This document shows, piece after piece, positions 1-8,566 of a DNA stretch of 43,048 nucleotides. The position numbers and the translations under genes were made by a program. Every line of letters begins with the position of its first letter. Positions within the stretch are counted from its first letter, which is position 1. Below the pieces are notes generated by a model. That model saw only the letters and a list, made by a program, of their open reading frames with translations, was not told where the DNA came from and did no database searches. Source of the stretch: Desulfatiglans anilini DSM 4660 (GTDB taxonomy: Bacteria; Desulfobacterota; DSM-4660; Desulfatiglandales; Desulfatiglandaceae); NCBI RefSeq assembly GCF_000422285.1, contig NZ_AULM01000031.1, positions 1 through 43,048 on the forward strand. Direction: 5' to 3'.

Positions 1-128
1 CAGGCCGTGCTATATCCATGCCCCCACAGCCTCCCTTCGCACTTGGGGCAGGATGGCGGTCTGGGCCAGAGATATTTTCGACCCAGCCTGAAAAGGCTCT
101 TGACGCATACCCCGACAAATATTATCAA
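1..128 (-). CDS. Partial transposase-like protein, N-terminal end
   Basis: An open minus-strand frame runs off the left edge. It starts at about 128 (TTG) and contains a CPKCEGRLWGHGY zinc-ribbon motif, preceded by an RLGRKYLWPRPPSC stretch. Short CPxC-G-x-LxxHGY ribbons of this kind are common at the N-terminus of transposases and transposase-associated proteins, so I read it as the 5' end of an insertion-sequence gene whose body lies outside the window. Its position just before a truncated Wza-type gene supports this. The start codon is uncertain and only about 42 residues are visible, so family assignment is tentative. Confidence 0.4.
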   Translation of the reverse strand, partial: MIIFVGVCVKSLFRLGRKYLWPRPPSCPKCEGRLWGHGYSTA

Positions 129-164
129 TAGAGTACGGGTTGTGAGTTTTACTCACTGTTTTTC

Positions 165-196
165 GGGGTAAAGGGTGCTGCTACATCCTTTACCCC
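165..196. repeat. 10-bp perfect inverted repeat near the insertion-sequence edge
   Basis: GGGGTAAAGG at 165-174 is exactly complementary to CCTTTACCCC at 187-196, with a 12-nt loop. A smaller GTGAG/CTCAC inverted repeat lies just upstream (about 142-156). The pair sits between the transposase-like ORF and the truncated export gene, so it may be the terminal structure of the element or a hairpin in its leader. Confidence 0.5.
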
Positions 197-265
197 AATT
201 GTTTTCTATGACCGCTTCCGCCCTATTCCCAAAGCCAGAATAATTCGACATCCGACCCCCTCTAG

Positions 266-553
266 TCAAGCGTTTGTGAAAAATACGGCCCCTTCCCGAC
301 AGCATATTCTGCCAACCAACACGGGTTCACCGATGCCGCACAATGGGAAAAGATCTACTTGATCGAGCTCGGTGAAAATGCGGCCTATTTGAGGGATCTG
401 GATCTTCAGCAGATTGCATCCGTAACGCTTAAACCAAATCACGTTATATTTGTGCCAAAAACCGGCGTTGCAAAAGCCAATCAGGCAGTCGATCAATATA
501 TCCGGCGCATGCTTCCTTTCAGCATGAACTATGACGTTTACAATATGAGATAA
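266..553 (+). pseudogene. 3' remnant of a Wza-type polysaccharide export protein gene
   Basis: The frame is open from a TAG at 263 to the stop at 553. It encodes a sequence that fits the C-terminal end of SLBB-domain polysaccharide export proteins: a TDAAQWEKIYLI segment, then LKPNHVIFVPKTGVAKAN and a terminal VDQYIRRMLPFS. Full-length members are several hundred residues with a signal peptide, a Poly_export domain and SLBB repeats; none of that remains. The only start codon is an internal TTG at 359 with no convincing ribosome binding site. The missing 5' part and the adjacent transposase-like ORF indicate disruption by an insertion. The intact front half could lie left of the window. In the intact state it would form the outer-membrane export channel partnering the Wzz protein at 637. 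Confidence 0.7.
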
Positions 554-636
554 CATGCCTATTTTCAATTATAATATATACAATTTGAAATTATTTTTTA
601 TTGTACATATCTCCAAATTGAATGGAGGTGACGATC

Positions 637-2091
637 ATGAGCAACGTTAACACGAATATAAATGACTGGAATTATCAATTTGATAAAGTATTTTATGCCA
701 TTAAATCTCGTGGATCATTAATAATGATTGTTTTTTTAATAATTGCAATACCTTTAACGCTTATATCGTTGACAAAGCCAGAACCGCAAACAGCAGTTGC
801 AAAAATTATGTTTGAAAACAACCATAGATTGAGTCTCGAGCTGTCAAGCCAACTTTCGGAACGTGCTTCGCGCAGCACAATCGCCATCGAACGGATGAAT
901 TCTCAAATTGAAATTTTGAAAGGCAATACGCTGATCGAGAAGGTTGTCAAAAACCTTGCCATTGCAAAGTATCCGGAAAAAGAAGATGAAGCCATCAAAA
1001 AAGTCCAACAAGGAATCGAAGCTTACCTTATGCCGGAATCCACTATCATAGAAATCTCTTATACTGATTCAGATCCAGAATCCGCCAAAATGGTGCTGAA
1101 TACGCTTCTTCAATTATACAAAGAATATTACAGCAAAAATATAGAAGGAGAGAATGTATTTGATTTTTATAACGATAGAGTAGTGCAAATCGAAAGTGAG
1201 CTTAATAAGAGCATTGGTCATTTAAATCTCTTGAAATCCAGGGAAGGAATGTATGCCGATATCGAAACGGTTAAAAACGATTTAATCCAAAACATCCAGA
1301 ATACGAAAATTCGCATGAACGCGGCCAATCTAAAAATCGCTGAGCTGGATGCTCAAATAAAATACATACAGGATAAACTTCATAGTCAGCCATTGCAAAT
1401 TAACAACAACATTGAAATGATCGCAAACCCTGAAGTTATATCGATCAAAAATCAAATTGCTTTGCTTGAACTGGAAAAATCCAATCTTTTGACCAAATAT
1501 GTCGATGATTCCCGTGAAGTCAAGGATGTCGATACACAAATTGCCTTTCTTTACAAGCAGATACATAAACACGAACCAATGGTCGAAGGAAAACGCACAT
1601 TTGCGATAAATCCGTTACGTGAGAGTCTTCGGACTGCAGAGATGAATCTTTCCACCGAGCTGGATGGGGTGCAGAAATCCAGAAATGAGTTGATCCGTAT
1701 GATTCTGGCTGACGAGGGCCGGCTGGCGCATCTCGACACAGTCGAATACCAATTCATCGAAGCAGAACAAAAAGTGGCCTCCGGGAAAAAGATGCACAAC
1801 TTCTATCTCGGAAAGCTGGATGACGCCCGTTTCGTCGAGGCCATGAACAGCCGGGAGATCACTTCACTGAATGTGATCCAATCAGCGCAATTGAAGCAGA
1901 AAAAGCGCCTGGCGACTCTCTCGTCGGTGGCGGCCGGAACGGGGCTCGGCGCTGTCATCGCAGTCGTGTTTGCCCTCATTCTGGAGCTCTTCAGACCCCG
2001 CCTGAGCCGTCCGGATCAGATCCAGGAGATTCTGGGCATACCCGTACTGGGTTCCATCACAAACGGACACCACGAAAATCAACGGTCTTGA
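637..2091 (+). CDS. Wzz/GumC-type polysaccharide chain-length/co-polymerase protein
   Basis: This inner-membrane protein of about 484 residues has a transmembrane segment near residues 27-44, a long periplasmic coiled-coil-rich region, and a second transmembrane segment near residues 434-456, followed by RPDQIQEILGIPVLGSI. That is the Wzz/GumC architecture (PCP-2a family without a fused kinase). Such proteins set EPS chain length and bridge polymerase and export channel. The ATG at 637 is preferred over the ATG at 622, because GGAGGTG at 625-631 is a strong ribosome binding site ideally spaced for 637 and overlaps the upstream ATG. The stop overlaps the upstream edge of the next reading frame by a few bases, so the two are probably translationally linked. 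The first ~950 bases are AT-rich and the rest GC-rich. Confidence 0.88.
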   Translation: MSNVNTNINDWNYQFDKVFYAIKSRGSLIMIVFLIIAIPLTLISLTKPEPQTAVAKIMFENNHRLSLELSSQLSERASRSTIAIERMNSQIEILKGNTLIEKVVKNLAIAKYPEKEDEAIKKVQQGIEAYLMPESTIIEISYTDSDPESAKMVLNTLLQLYKEYYSKNIEGENVFDFYNDRVVQIESELNKSIGHLNLLKSREGMYADIETVKNDLIQNIQNTKIRMNAANLKIAELDAQIKYIQDKLHSQPLQINNNIEMIANPEVISIKNQIALLELEKSNLLTKYVDDSREVKDVDTQIAFLYKQIHKHEPMVEGKRTFAINPLRESLRTAEMNLSTELDGVQKSRNELIRMILADEGRLAHLDTVEYQFIEAEQKVASGKKMHNFYLGKLDDARFVEAMNSREITSLNVIQSAQLKQKKRLATLSSVAAGTGLGAVIAVVFALILELFRPRLSRPDQIQEILGIPVLGSITNGHHENQRS

Positions 2092-2096
2092 TCGCC

Positions 2097-4058
2097 ATGT
2101 ACAACGCATTTTACGGGTTCAGCAGAAAGCCCTTCAGCATCAGCCCTGATCCGGATTTCCTTTACAGCAATTCCACCTACAGAGAACTGGTGGCTGTGCT
2201 GAGATACGGGATTCTGGAGCAAAAGGGGATTATCTGCCTGATCGGCGAGGTAGGAACCGGGAAGACCATGGTGATCAACCATTTGACCGGCATCCTCGAG
2301 AAGCGGGTCCAGTTGGCGAAAATCTCCTTCCCCGGCCTTGGTTTCCACGGAATTCTCGACGCCATGACAACCGAGTTCGGGATTGCGGGGGGGGCCAAAA
2401 CCATCTCGGAACGGCTCGCTTCGCTCACAGACTTTCTGGTCTCCGCCAACGACAAGGGTCATATCGTCGCACTGCTCGTTGACGAGGCCCAGGCCCTGGG
2501 CGTGAAGTCACTGGAATTTATAAGGATGTTGTCGAACCTGGAAACGCCGAAAGAGAAGCTTCTCCAGGTTGTCCTGTCGGGCCAGCCCGAACTGAAAGAA
2601 AAGCTCAACCTCCCTCAACTGAGGCAATTCAAACAGCGCATCGCCTTAGCGTTCTATCTGAAACCGCTTTCCCTCGAGGAAATCCCCCTTTATATCGCCC
2701 ACCGGATACGCGTAGCCGGCGGCCACCTGGGGCTGACGATCTTCACCGACGAGGCGGTGAAGCTGATCGCCGATTACAGCCGGGGCATTCCCCGTATCAT
2801 TAACTCTCTCTGTGAGAATGCCCTTCTGACAGGTTGCGCCTTGAACCGCCCTCAGATCGATGCGGCGATCATCCAGGAAGCTGCCGACGACCTTATGCTT
2901 TCGCACAGGGAGGATGAAGGAAGCCGCCAGCAAGAAAACGACAAAAAGAAGAACGAGATCTTGCAGACCGGCATCCCGGAACAAACCTCCGAAGAACCGG
3001 CGGCTCTGACGCCGCCGAGGCCTTTGCCGGCTTTTGCATGGCGATGGGCGATGGGACTGGCGGTCTTTCTCCTGATCCTGATGTTCGCCCCTGCGGCCAC
3101 ATTGATCGACCGATATCAGCACATGAATGCAGAAGTCAATCAGGCCCTGGTGCACCCCAAGGATCCGACAACCACTCTCAGAAGCCTGCACACCGAAAAT
3201 CAGCCTCGACCCCTGTCCGTCGCAACACACCGGTCCCATTTGGGAAGCGACCCTGAATTTGACGGGCGACCCACCCTTACATCCGTGCAAAAGGCGTCCT
3301 ACGGTGAAGCACTATTCTCGCCTTATGATGTTCCTCCCGATGAGACGCCCCGAGAAGAAGAAGCATCCCGACTGAAGCCATTTGCAAGCGAGTTCACGGA
3401 CGTGACACCGACAAACGCAGCGCAGGAAGAGCCGGCAGAAGAATCGACCTCTCCCTTTGAAGAGGCGCGGCCAATCGAAATGCCGACGAGACCGGTACAG
3501 AGCCAGCAAATGATCGCAGCCTATCTGAACGCGTTGAAGACGTCCCAGGACAGCCCGCATCAGGAAATCGACCGAAAGAATCCGCTCGATGCTCCTCCTG
3601 CCGAAGGTTTTTATAAAAGGCGCATTTATCCGGGCGACACGATCACATCCTTGGCGAGGGACAACTATGGCCATGTGAACAGCCATGTGCTGGCCGTCAT
3701 CAAGGCGGCCAATCCAGATCTCGAAGACCTCGATGTGATCGTAAAAGATACTTACATCAACCTTCCGAACATGATATCCGGCCCCGCATTGATTAAAGAC
3801 AGCAGCGAACAATACTTTGTCATTGTATTTTCATGCGGGTCGCGCACCAGAATAGATACATGGGAAAAACACATCAAAGCTAAAATAAAAACAGATCTAT
3901 ATATTAGAGAAATTGACATTACATCCGAACGGAAAATTTATCAGATCGAATCAATGAGATATGAATCTATTAGTGAAGCACAATCATTTATTCATATTCT
4001 TTCACAAATCCCCTTGTTTGCAAAGTTAAAGGAGGAATATAATGAGCCAAATATATGA
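2097..4058 (+). CDS. ExeA/GspA-type AAA ATPase with LysM-like C-terminal domain
   Basis: The protein begins MYNAFYGFSRKPFSISPDP and FLYSNSTYRE, the classical opening of ExeA-type ATPases that accompany EPS loci (XrtA-associated ATPases). Walker A GEVGTGKT is at residues 50-57 and Walker B LLVDEAQ near 126-132. A proline- and acid-rich linker follows, then one transmembrane helix near residues 314-336. The periplasmic part contains a LysM-like segment around residues 505-558 (YPGDTITSLA, INLPN) and a C-terminal domain with a SPOR-like look. It likely couples cytoplasmic ATP hydrolysis to envelope assembly of the EPS machine, with the LysM part touching peptidoglycan. I chose ATG 2097 over TTG 2088 by homology of the N-terminus. 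The last ~270 bases are markedly AT-rich. Confidence 0.85.
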   Translation: MYNAFYGFSRKPFSISPDPDFLYSNSTYRELVAVLRYGILEQKGIICLIGEVGTGKTMVINHLTGILEKRVQLAKISFPGLGFHGILDAMTTEFGIAGGAKTISERLASLTDFLVSANDKGHIVALLVDEAQALGVKSLEFIRMLSNLETPKEKLLQVVLSGQPELKEKLNLPQLRQFKQRIALAFYLKPLSLEEIPLYIAHRIRVAGGHLGLTIFTDEAVKLIADYSRGIPRIINSLCENALLTGCALNRPQIDAAIIQEAADDLMLSHREDEGSRQQENDKKKNEILQTGIPEQTSEEPAALTPPRPLPAFAWRWAMGLAVFLLILMFAPAATLIDRYQHMNAEVNQALVHPKDPTTTLRSLHTENQPRPLSVATHRSHLGSDPEFDGRPTLTSVQKASYGEALFSPYDVPPDETPREEEASRLKPFASEFTDVTPTNAAQEEPAEESTSPFEEARPIEMPTRPVQSQQMIAAYLNALKTSQDSPHQEIDRKNPLDAPPAEGFYKRRIYPGDTITSLARDNYGHVNSHVLAVIKAANPDLEDLDVIVKDTYINLPNMISGPALIKDSSEQYFVIVFSCGSRTRIDTWEKHIKAKIKTDLYIREIDITSERKIYQIESMRYESISEAQSFIHILSQIPLFAKLKEEYNEPNI

Positions 4059-4752
4059 ACTCTTGAATAAAAACAAAGGGGATACGACTCACCAATCAAA
4101 TGAGTTGAAAGATTCAGAAGCCCATGAAAAGCAGCGCGAAAGCTATTTGCAAATTCCTGCGCTCGAAATTGATTCACACGAAAATACACGCCAGGAGTTT
4201 GAGTGCCTTTACAAGAACCTTACTCTTCTGGGAATGAAAGAAATTCGATCGATTCTCATATGCGGTTTATCTTGTGACAATAATCTTTTGCTTTCGATGA
4301 GCCTCGCATCAACGATCGCACGAAGCGAACCTTTGAAAATTCTTGTTGTCGATTCAAACGTGGATTCGCCGGGCCTCTATAAATATGAAGTGGGCAGACG
4401 ACGGCCCGGCTTTTCTGATTTTCTCCGAGAATATCAGCCCGTAGACCAATATGTCATGCCGTCGAGCAACCCACGCCTGTTTGGCATGAAACTGGGTCTG
4501 ATGGAAAACGGAGACCGTGAACGTCTGAACCCCTTGCGTGTGGAGTCGGCTATAAAAACGCTTCAATCGTACTACGACATGATTATTCTCGATGGCCCGC
4601 CGGTGATTTCAGAGAACTGCCTGCCGCTGGCCAAGAGTGTGGATGGAGTCATTCTGGTTCTACGAATGGGAATTTTAGCCGATTTGGTGAAAAAGGCACG
4701 CAGCACATTGGACCAGATACAAACGCGGGTCTTAGGCGCCATTCTTTCTTGA
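4042..4752 (+). CDS. CpsD/CapB-like P-loop protein with degenerate Walker A
   Basis: The start overlaps the preceding gene by 17 nt behind a good GGAGG at about 4030. The 236-residue protein resembles the cytoplasmic tyrosine autokinase that partners Wzz. It has a Walker A'-like ILVVDSNVDSP at about residues 99-109 and a Walker B-like MIILDGPPV at about 179-187, followed by the usual LAKSVDGVILVLRMG segment. The expected Walker A (S-x-x-G-E-G-K-T type, about residues 70-85) reads ICGLSCDNNLLLSMSLA and lacks the P-loop lysine and threonine. The protein also ends at RVLGAILS, without the usual C-terminal extension and tyrosine cluster. It is probably not an active kinase and may act as a structural or regulatory partner, unless the changes reflect decay. 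Confidence 0.75.
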   Translation: MSQIYELLNKNKGDTTHQSNELKDSEAHEKQRESYLQIPALEIDSHENTRQEFECLYKNLTLLGMKEIRSILICGLSCDNNLLLSMSLASTIARSEPLKILVVDSNVDSPGLYKYEVGRRRPGFSDFLREYQPVDQYVMPSSNPRLFGMKLGLMENGDRERLNPLRVESAIKTLQSYYDMIILDGPPVISENCLPLAKSVDGVILVLRMGILADLVKKARSTLDQIQTRVLGAILS

Positions 4753-4819
4753 CATTGAAGACTACGTAACCATATCGACAATCGTTTTTCAAAAAAGCAG
4801 AATCGATTTGAGGTAAATC

Positions 4820-6193
4820 GTGAATTGGACTTCTCTTTCCATTCCAAAGATCGGTACGCTCCTGATCCTTATGGGCGTCACTTTATTCGTGGCCCTTTCG
4901 GGTGCTGAAAAGATTGCATTTGCCATAGCCTTATCAACCGCTCTGCTTGTGGTCGTCACACTTCGGCCGAACCTGGCCATCCTGGCATTGTTAATCACGT
5001 TCCTCTTTTCCTATTCTTCCTATCTGCCCGATACCGGCAGGCTGACACCAAACAATGTCCTGGGAGCCGTTTTGTGCATTCTGCTCGCCGTCAAGCTGCT
5101 CAAGGGCGAATTCCCCTGGTTGCTGCGCATTCGGCAGATCCCCATTCTCGCTGCAATCGGTCTGATTTTCCTCATCGCCACCTACCTGGCTCCCGCCCAT
5201 CCTGAATCGCTGGCATCCATCGACAGAACCAACAAGGAGCTCTGGGACTTCTTCTCGCAGGCGGCCTTCGTGACATTCATGATTTTTTTCATCGTCAACA
5301 CAAAACAGGCGAGCCATGTCTTCTGGATCCTCTATGTCGTCATCCTGTTCTCTGCCGTTTCATCCATTACGAACCTCATGCAGCCAGCCGCCGATTACCG
5401 GGCCGTAGCCACCTTCGGCGTCAACATGGCCAAAAACTCCAATCATCTGGCCTTCTACTGTCTCATGGGCACGGTCATGAGCTGGTACCTCCTTCAAACA
5501 GCCCGATCCATTTCCGCCCGGCTCTGCTTCATCGTCATGGGTCTGCTGTTCTTGGGCGTAATTTTCCTGACCGCGTCCCGCAACGCAATGATCAATGTCC
5601 TCGTTCTATTTACAGTCATCACCCTCGAATCCGGCCTCAGCAAGAGAAAGGTGTTCGCCACCGCGGCCGTTCTCGTCCTGATTGGTTCGGCTGCGATCCA
5701 TTTCGTCCCGCAGAAAAACCTCGAGCGAATCACGGTCTTCAATATCGACCCGACTCAAAAAGAGGCCTCACAATCCCTGCTGCAGAGGTATCGGACCCTC
5801 CTGGTCGGATGGAAGATCTTTCTGTATGAAAATCCCCTGATCGGAGTCGGACCCGGAAACTTCCGATGGATTCGAAGAATCGACTATGATCACAAAACCG
5901 TTCCAACCCACAACGCTTTCCTCTGGGCCTTGACCAGCGGAGGGATCGTCGCACTTCTTCTTTACCTGCTTCTTTTCTGGGTGACGTGGAAAGATCTCCG
6001 GTGGATGGAGCACCGCGGCCACGCCACAGGACTTCCGCCACCCTGGATGATCAAGACCGTCCGGACAACCTTTATCCTCTTCATGGTCTTTTCCCTTTTC
6101 ACTGAAGCGTGGCTCGAACTGATCCTGTTTCTCCTGCTCGGGTTGACGGCCACCATGAAAAAGATCCATCTGCAAACGGCCCGCTCCGCCTGA
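4820..6193 (+). CDS. O-antigen ligase/polymerase family membrane protein (Wzy/WaaL type)
   Basis: The 457-residue protein is almost entirely hydrophobic, with about 10-12 predicted transmembrane helices. It carries the Wzy_C signature: NPLIGVGPGNF near residues 337-347, followed by THNAFLWALTSGG near 362-374, which includes the conserved periplasmic histidine. It most likely polymerises repeat units at the periplasmic face or ligates the polymer. Polymerase and ligase cannot be told apart by sequence alone. The start is GTG at 4820 behind GAGGT at about 4810. It sits between the co-polymerase/kinase-like genes and the glycosyltransferases, as expected in a Wzx/Wzy-dependent locus. Confidence 0.85.
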   Translation: MNWTSLSIPKIGTLLILMGVTLFVALSGAEKIAFAIALSTALLVVVTLRPNLAILALLITFLFSYSSYLPDTGRLTPNNVLGAVLCILLAVKLLKGEFPWLLRIRQIPILAAIGLIFLIATYLAPAHPESLASIDRTNKELWDFFSQAAFVTFMIFFIVNTKQASHVFWILYVVILFSAVSSITNLMQPAADYRAVATFGVNMAKNSNHLAFYCLMGTVMSWYLLQTARSISARLCFIVMGLLFLGVIFLTASRNAMINVLVLFTVITLESGLSKRKVFATAAVLVLIGSAAIHFVPQKNLERITVFNIDPTQKEASQSLLQRYRTLLVGWKIFLYENPLIGVGPGNFRWIRRIDYDHKTVPTHNAFLWALTSGGIVALLLYLLLFWVTWKDLRWMEHRGHATGLPPPWMIKTVRTTFILFMVFSLFTEAWLELILFLLLGLTATMKKIHLQTARSA

Positions 6194-6231
6194 CTTCCCA
6201 CTCATCCCCTCTCCATAGGACACCTTTTCCG

Positions 6232-7476
6232 ATGATCCAAATTGCGTATGTCCTTCATGACTTGAGCATGGGAGGCGCTGAAAGGCACCTGATCGAGGTC
6301 CTTCGCCACATTGACCGGAGGCGTTTCAGACCCTGGCTCTTCTGCCTCGGAAACGGATACGGCAAATCCCTTTATGAGGAGTACCGGCGAAGTGACGTGG
6401 CGATGATCAGTATGGGCATGGAGGGAGGCTTCGCGAGTCCGAGGAACCTGGCCAGGCTCATCCGAATGGCACGATTGATGCGCTCCGCTGACATCCATCT
6501 CGTCCACGGGTACCTCTTCGAAGGAAACCTGCTCGGGGTCCTGGCCGGCCGCCTCGCCGGTGTCCCTATCCTCATCGCCAGCAAACGAAGTCTGGATACC
6601 TACCACGGCCTGCAGAAGATCGCGTGCCGATTGACCAATCGGCTCGCCTCCAAAATCACCGCCAACTCCATGGCCGTTTTGAGATTCGCCCAGAAAACGG
6701 AAGGCTGCCCCGAAAATAAAATGGTGGTGATCCCCAACGGCACGAGCGCCAGCCCGCCCATCGAGGGATCCATCGAAAGAATGACCCTCCGGCGATCCTG
6801 GGGCATCCCGGACGATGGTCTGATCGTTGGAACCGTGGCAAGGTTTTTCTGGAAAAAGGATTACCCCTGTTTCATGAGGATGGCCGCCTCCGTGGCAAGA
6901 AGATCCCCCAATGCGTATTTCGTCGCCATAGGAGACGGTCCTCTGAGAGCCCAAATGGAGGAGATGGCCGGCGCATTGGGGATCAGCGAACGATTGCGTT
7001 TCCTCGGCTGGCGTGAGGATGCCGCAAGGCTGGCCGCTGGGTTCGATGTCTATGTGTGCGCCTCCGTGATCGAAGGCATGTCGAACGCCCTGCTGGAAGC
7101 CATGGCCATGGGGCTTCCCGCCGTCGCAACGGCCGTGGGGGGGAACGTTGAAACCGTGGCACACGGCCGCACCGGTTTTCTGGTTCCTCCAAAGGAACCG
7201 GAGCCCCTTGCAGATGCCGTTCTCCAGATCCTGGGCAACCCCCATGTCGCCCGGGAAATGGGACGGACGGGAAGACGGCGGATCGAAGACGAATTCAGCA
7301 CCCGGCGCATGGTAGACAGGATGGAAAGGCTCTATGAATCCCTTCTCACCGAACATGCAGAAGAACAGCGCCTCCGACGGGCGCATCACTCGACCGGTAA
7401 GGATCCTCTTCGTCATCGGAAGCCTCGACATCGGCGGCACGGAAAAACAACTGTATCTGCTCCTGAAGCACCTTGA
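6232..7476 (+). CDS. GT4-family glycosyltransferase
   Basis: The protein starts MIQIAYVLHDLSMGGAERHL, the typical nucleotide-binding opening of GT-B retaining glycosyltransferases of family 4. It contains EGMSNALLEAMAMGLPAVAT near residues 280-299, the EX7E motif that contacts the donor nucleotide sugar. It should transfer a sugar to a lipid-linked EPS intermediate at the cytoplasmic face; donor and linkage cannot be read from sequence. ATG 6232 is chosen because the longer frame back to 6109 overlaps the previous gene and adds a non-homologous leader. The last ~48 codons overlap the next gene by 143 bp and encode an odd Arg/His-rich tail (RRAHHSTGKDPLRHRKPRHR), which suggests the stop has drifted downstream of the family's usual end. 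Confidence 0.87.
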   Translation: MIQIAYVLHDLSMGGAERHLIEVLRHIDRRRFRPWLFCLGNGYGKSLYEEYRRSDVAMISMGMEGGFASPRNLARLIRMARLMRSADIHLVHGYLFEGNLLGVLAGRLAGVPILIASKRSLDTYHGLQKIACRLTNRLASKITANSMAVLRFAQKTEGCPENKMVVIPNGTSASPPIEGSIERMTLRRSWGIPDDGLIVGTVARFFWKKDYPCFMRMAASVARRSPNAYFVAIGDGPLRAQMEEMAGALGISERLRFLGWREDAARLAAGFDVYVCASVIEGMSNALLEAMAMGLPAVATAVGGNVETVAHGRTGFLVPPKEPEPLADAVLQILGNPHVAREMGRTGRRRIEDEFSTRRMVDRMERLYESLLTEHAEEQRLRRAHHSTGKDPLRHRKPRHRRHGKTTVSAPEAP

Positions 7477-8566
7477 CAGGCAGCGCTTTTCGCCGCGCGT
7501 GGTGACCCTCTCGGCAGGAGGATACTGGGTCGGCAAGATACGGCGTCTCGGCATCGATGTGATCGAATTGACCAGACGCAGAAGTTGGGAGATCCGCCGC
7601 CTGTGGAGGCTGACCCGAATCTTGAACCACACGGATCCGCATGTCGTTCACGGGTTCCAGATGCCTGGCAATGTTTACGCCGTTCTAAGTTCCATGATCA
7701 GCCGTAAAGGCCGTGTCCTCAGCAGCTACCGCAGCTTTGATCCGGCCCGAGACAGCCTTCACCCGCTTCAGGAGTTGAAATGTCTGCTTGCGTATGGCCT
7801 GGCCGAGAGAGTCGTATGCAACTCAGAAACACTCAACGCGGATTTGAACAACCGCTATCCGCGCCTCGCGAAAACGGTCGTGATTCATAATGGCATCGAA
7901 AGGCCGGTCAAAACACAGGACTGCTCGATCACGCAACTGAAGGAAGACCTGGGCCTCCCGCCGGCCTGTCCCGTAGTGGGTACAGTCGGGCGCCTCGTTC
8001 CTATCAAGAATCAATCCCTTTTTCTCAACATCGCCGAACGAATCCTGAAAGACCGCCCGGATACGCGATTCCTCCTGGTCGGGGGAGGGCCCCTTGAAAA
8101 GGCGTTGAAGCAGCTGGCATCGGACCTTGGAATAAGCCGGCACGTCGTCTTTACCGGCCAGAGGCCGGACGTTCCGGACCTGTTGAAGGTGTTTGACGTG
8201 TTCATCCTGACTACGTCAAACGGGAGCGGCACGGGCGAAGGATTTCCGAATGTCATCATGGAAGCGATGCTGAACGCAATCCCCTGCGTGGCGGCCAGAA
8301 AGGGAGGCCTTTCTGAACTGATCACGGACGGCCGAAATGGTTTCCTCGTAGACCCTTTACAGGCAAGGGTGTTCGCAGAAAAGGCAGTGACGCTTCTCGA
8401 TGATCCGGAATTGCGCTTCCGGATGGGACGCAACGGAAGAAAGGGCATTCTGGAAAAATTCACGGTGGAGCGGATGGTCGCACAGTTCGAAGGGCTCTAC
8501 CGGTCGATGCTGCAATCGCAACCAGAGAACACGAACGGAGAGGATCATGAAGGTATATATCCTTGA
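7334..8566 (+). CDS. GT4-family glycosyltransferase
   Basis: A GT-B fold glycosyltransferase of 410 residues with RILFVIGSLDIGGTEKQL near residues 24-41 and the EX7E region GEGFPNVIMEAMLNAIPCVA near 301-320. It is related to the preceding GT4 and probably adds the next sugar of the repeat unit. The start at ATG 7334 lies 143 bp inside the upstream gene. ATG 7355 is an alternative, but both lie in the overlap, since the conserved domain begins soon after. The C-terminus overlaps the start of the methyltransferase gene by 20 bp, indicating one tight operon. Confidence 0.87.
   Translation: MNPFSPNMQKNSASDGRITRPVRILFVIGSLDIGGTEKQLYLLLKHLDRQRFSPRVVTLSAGGYWVGKIRRLGIDVIELTRRRSWEIRRLWRLTRILNHTDPHVVHGFQMPGNVYAVLSSMISRKGRVLSSYRSFDPARDSLHPLQELKCLLAYGLAERVVCNSETLNADLNNRYPRLAKTVVIHNGIERPVKTQDCSITQLKEDLGLPPACPVVGTVGRLVPIKNQSLFLNIAERILKDRPDTRFLLVGGGPLEKALKQLASDLGISRHVVFTGQRPDVPDLLKVFDVFILTTSNGSGTGEGFPNVIMEAMLNAIPCVAARKGGLSELITDGRNGFLVDPLQARVFAEKAVTLLDDPELRFRMGRNGRKGILEKFTVERMVAQFEGLYRSMLQSQPENTNGEDHEGIYP

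Noticed and set aside
266-568. 100-residue minus-strand frame over the Wza remnant
   Set aside because: Antisense to the remnant; no motif and no convincing start.
6202-7632. 476-residue minus-strand frame opposite the first GT4 genes
   Set aside because: Antisense to two well supported glycosyltransferases, no motif, no ribosome binding site.
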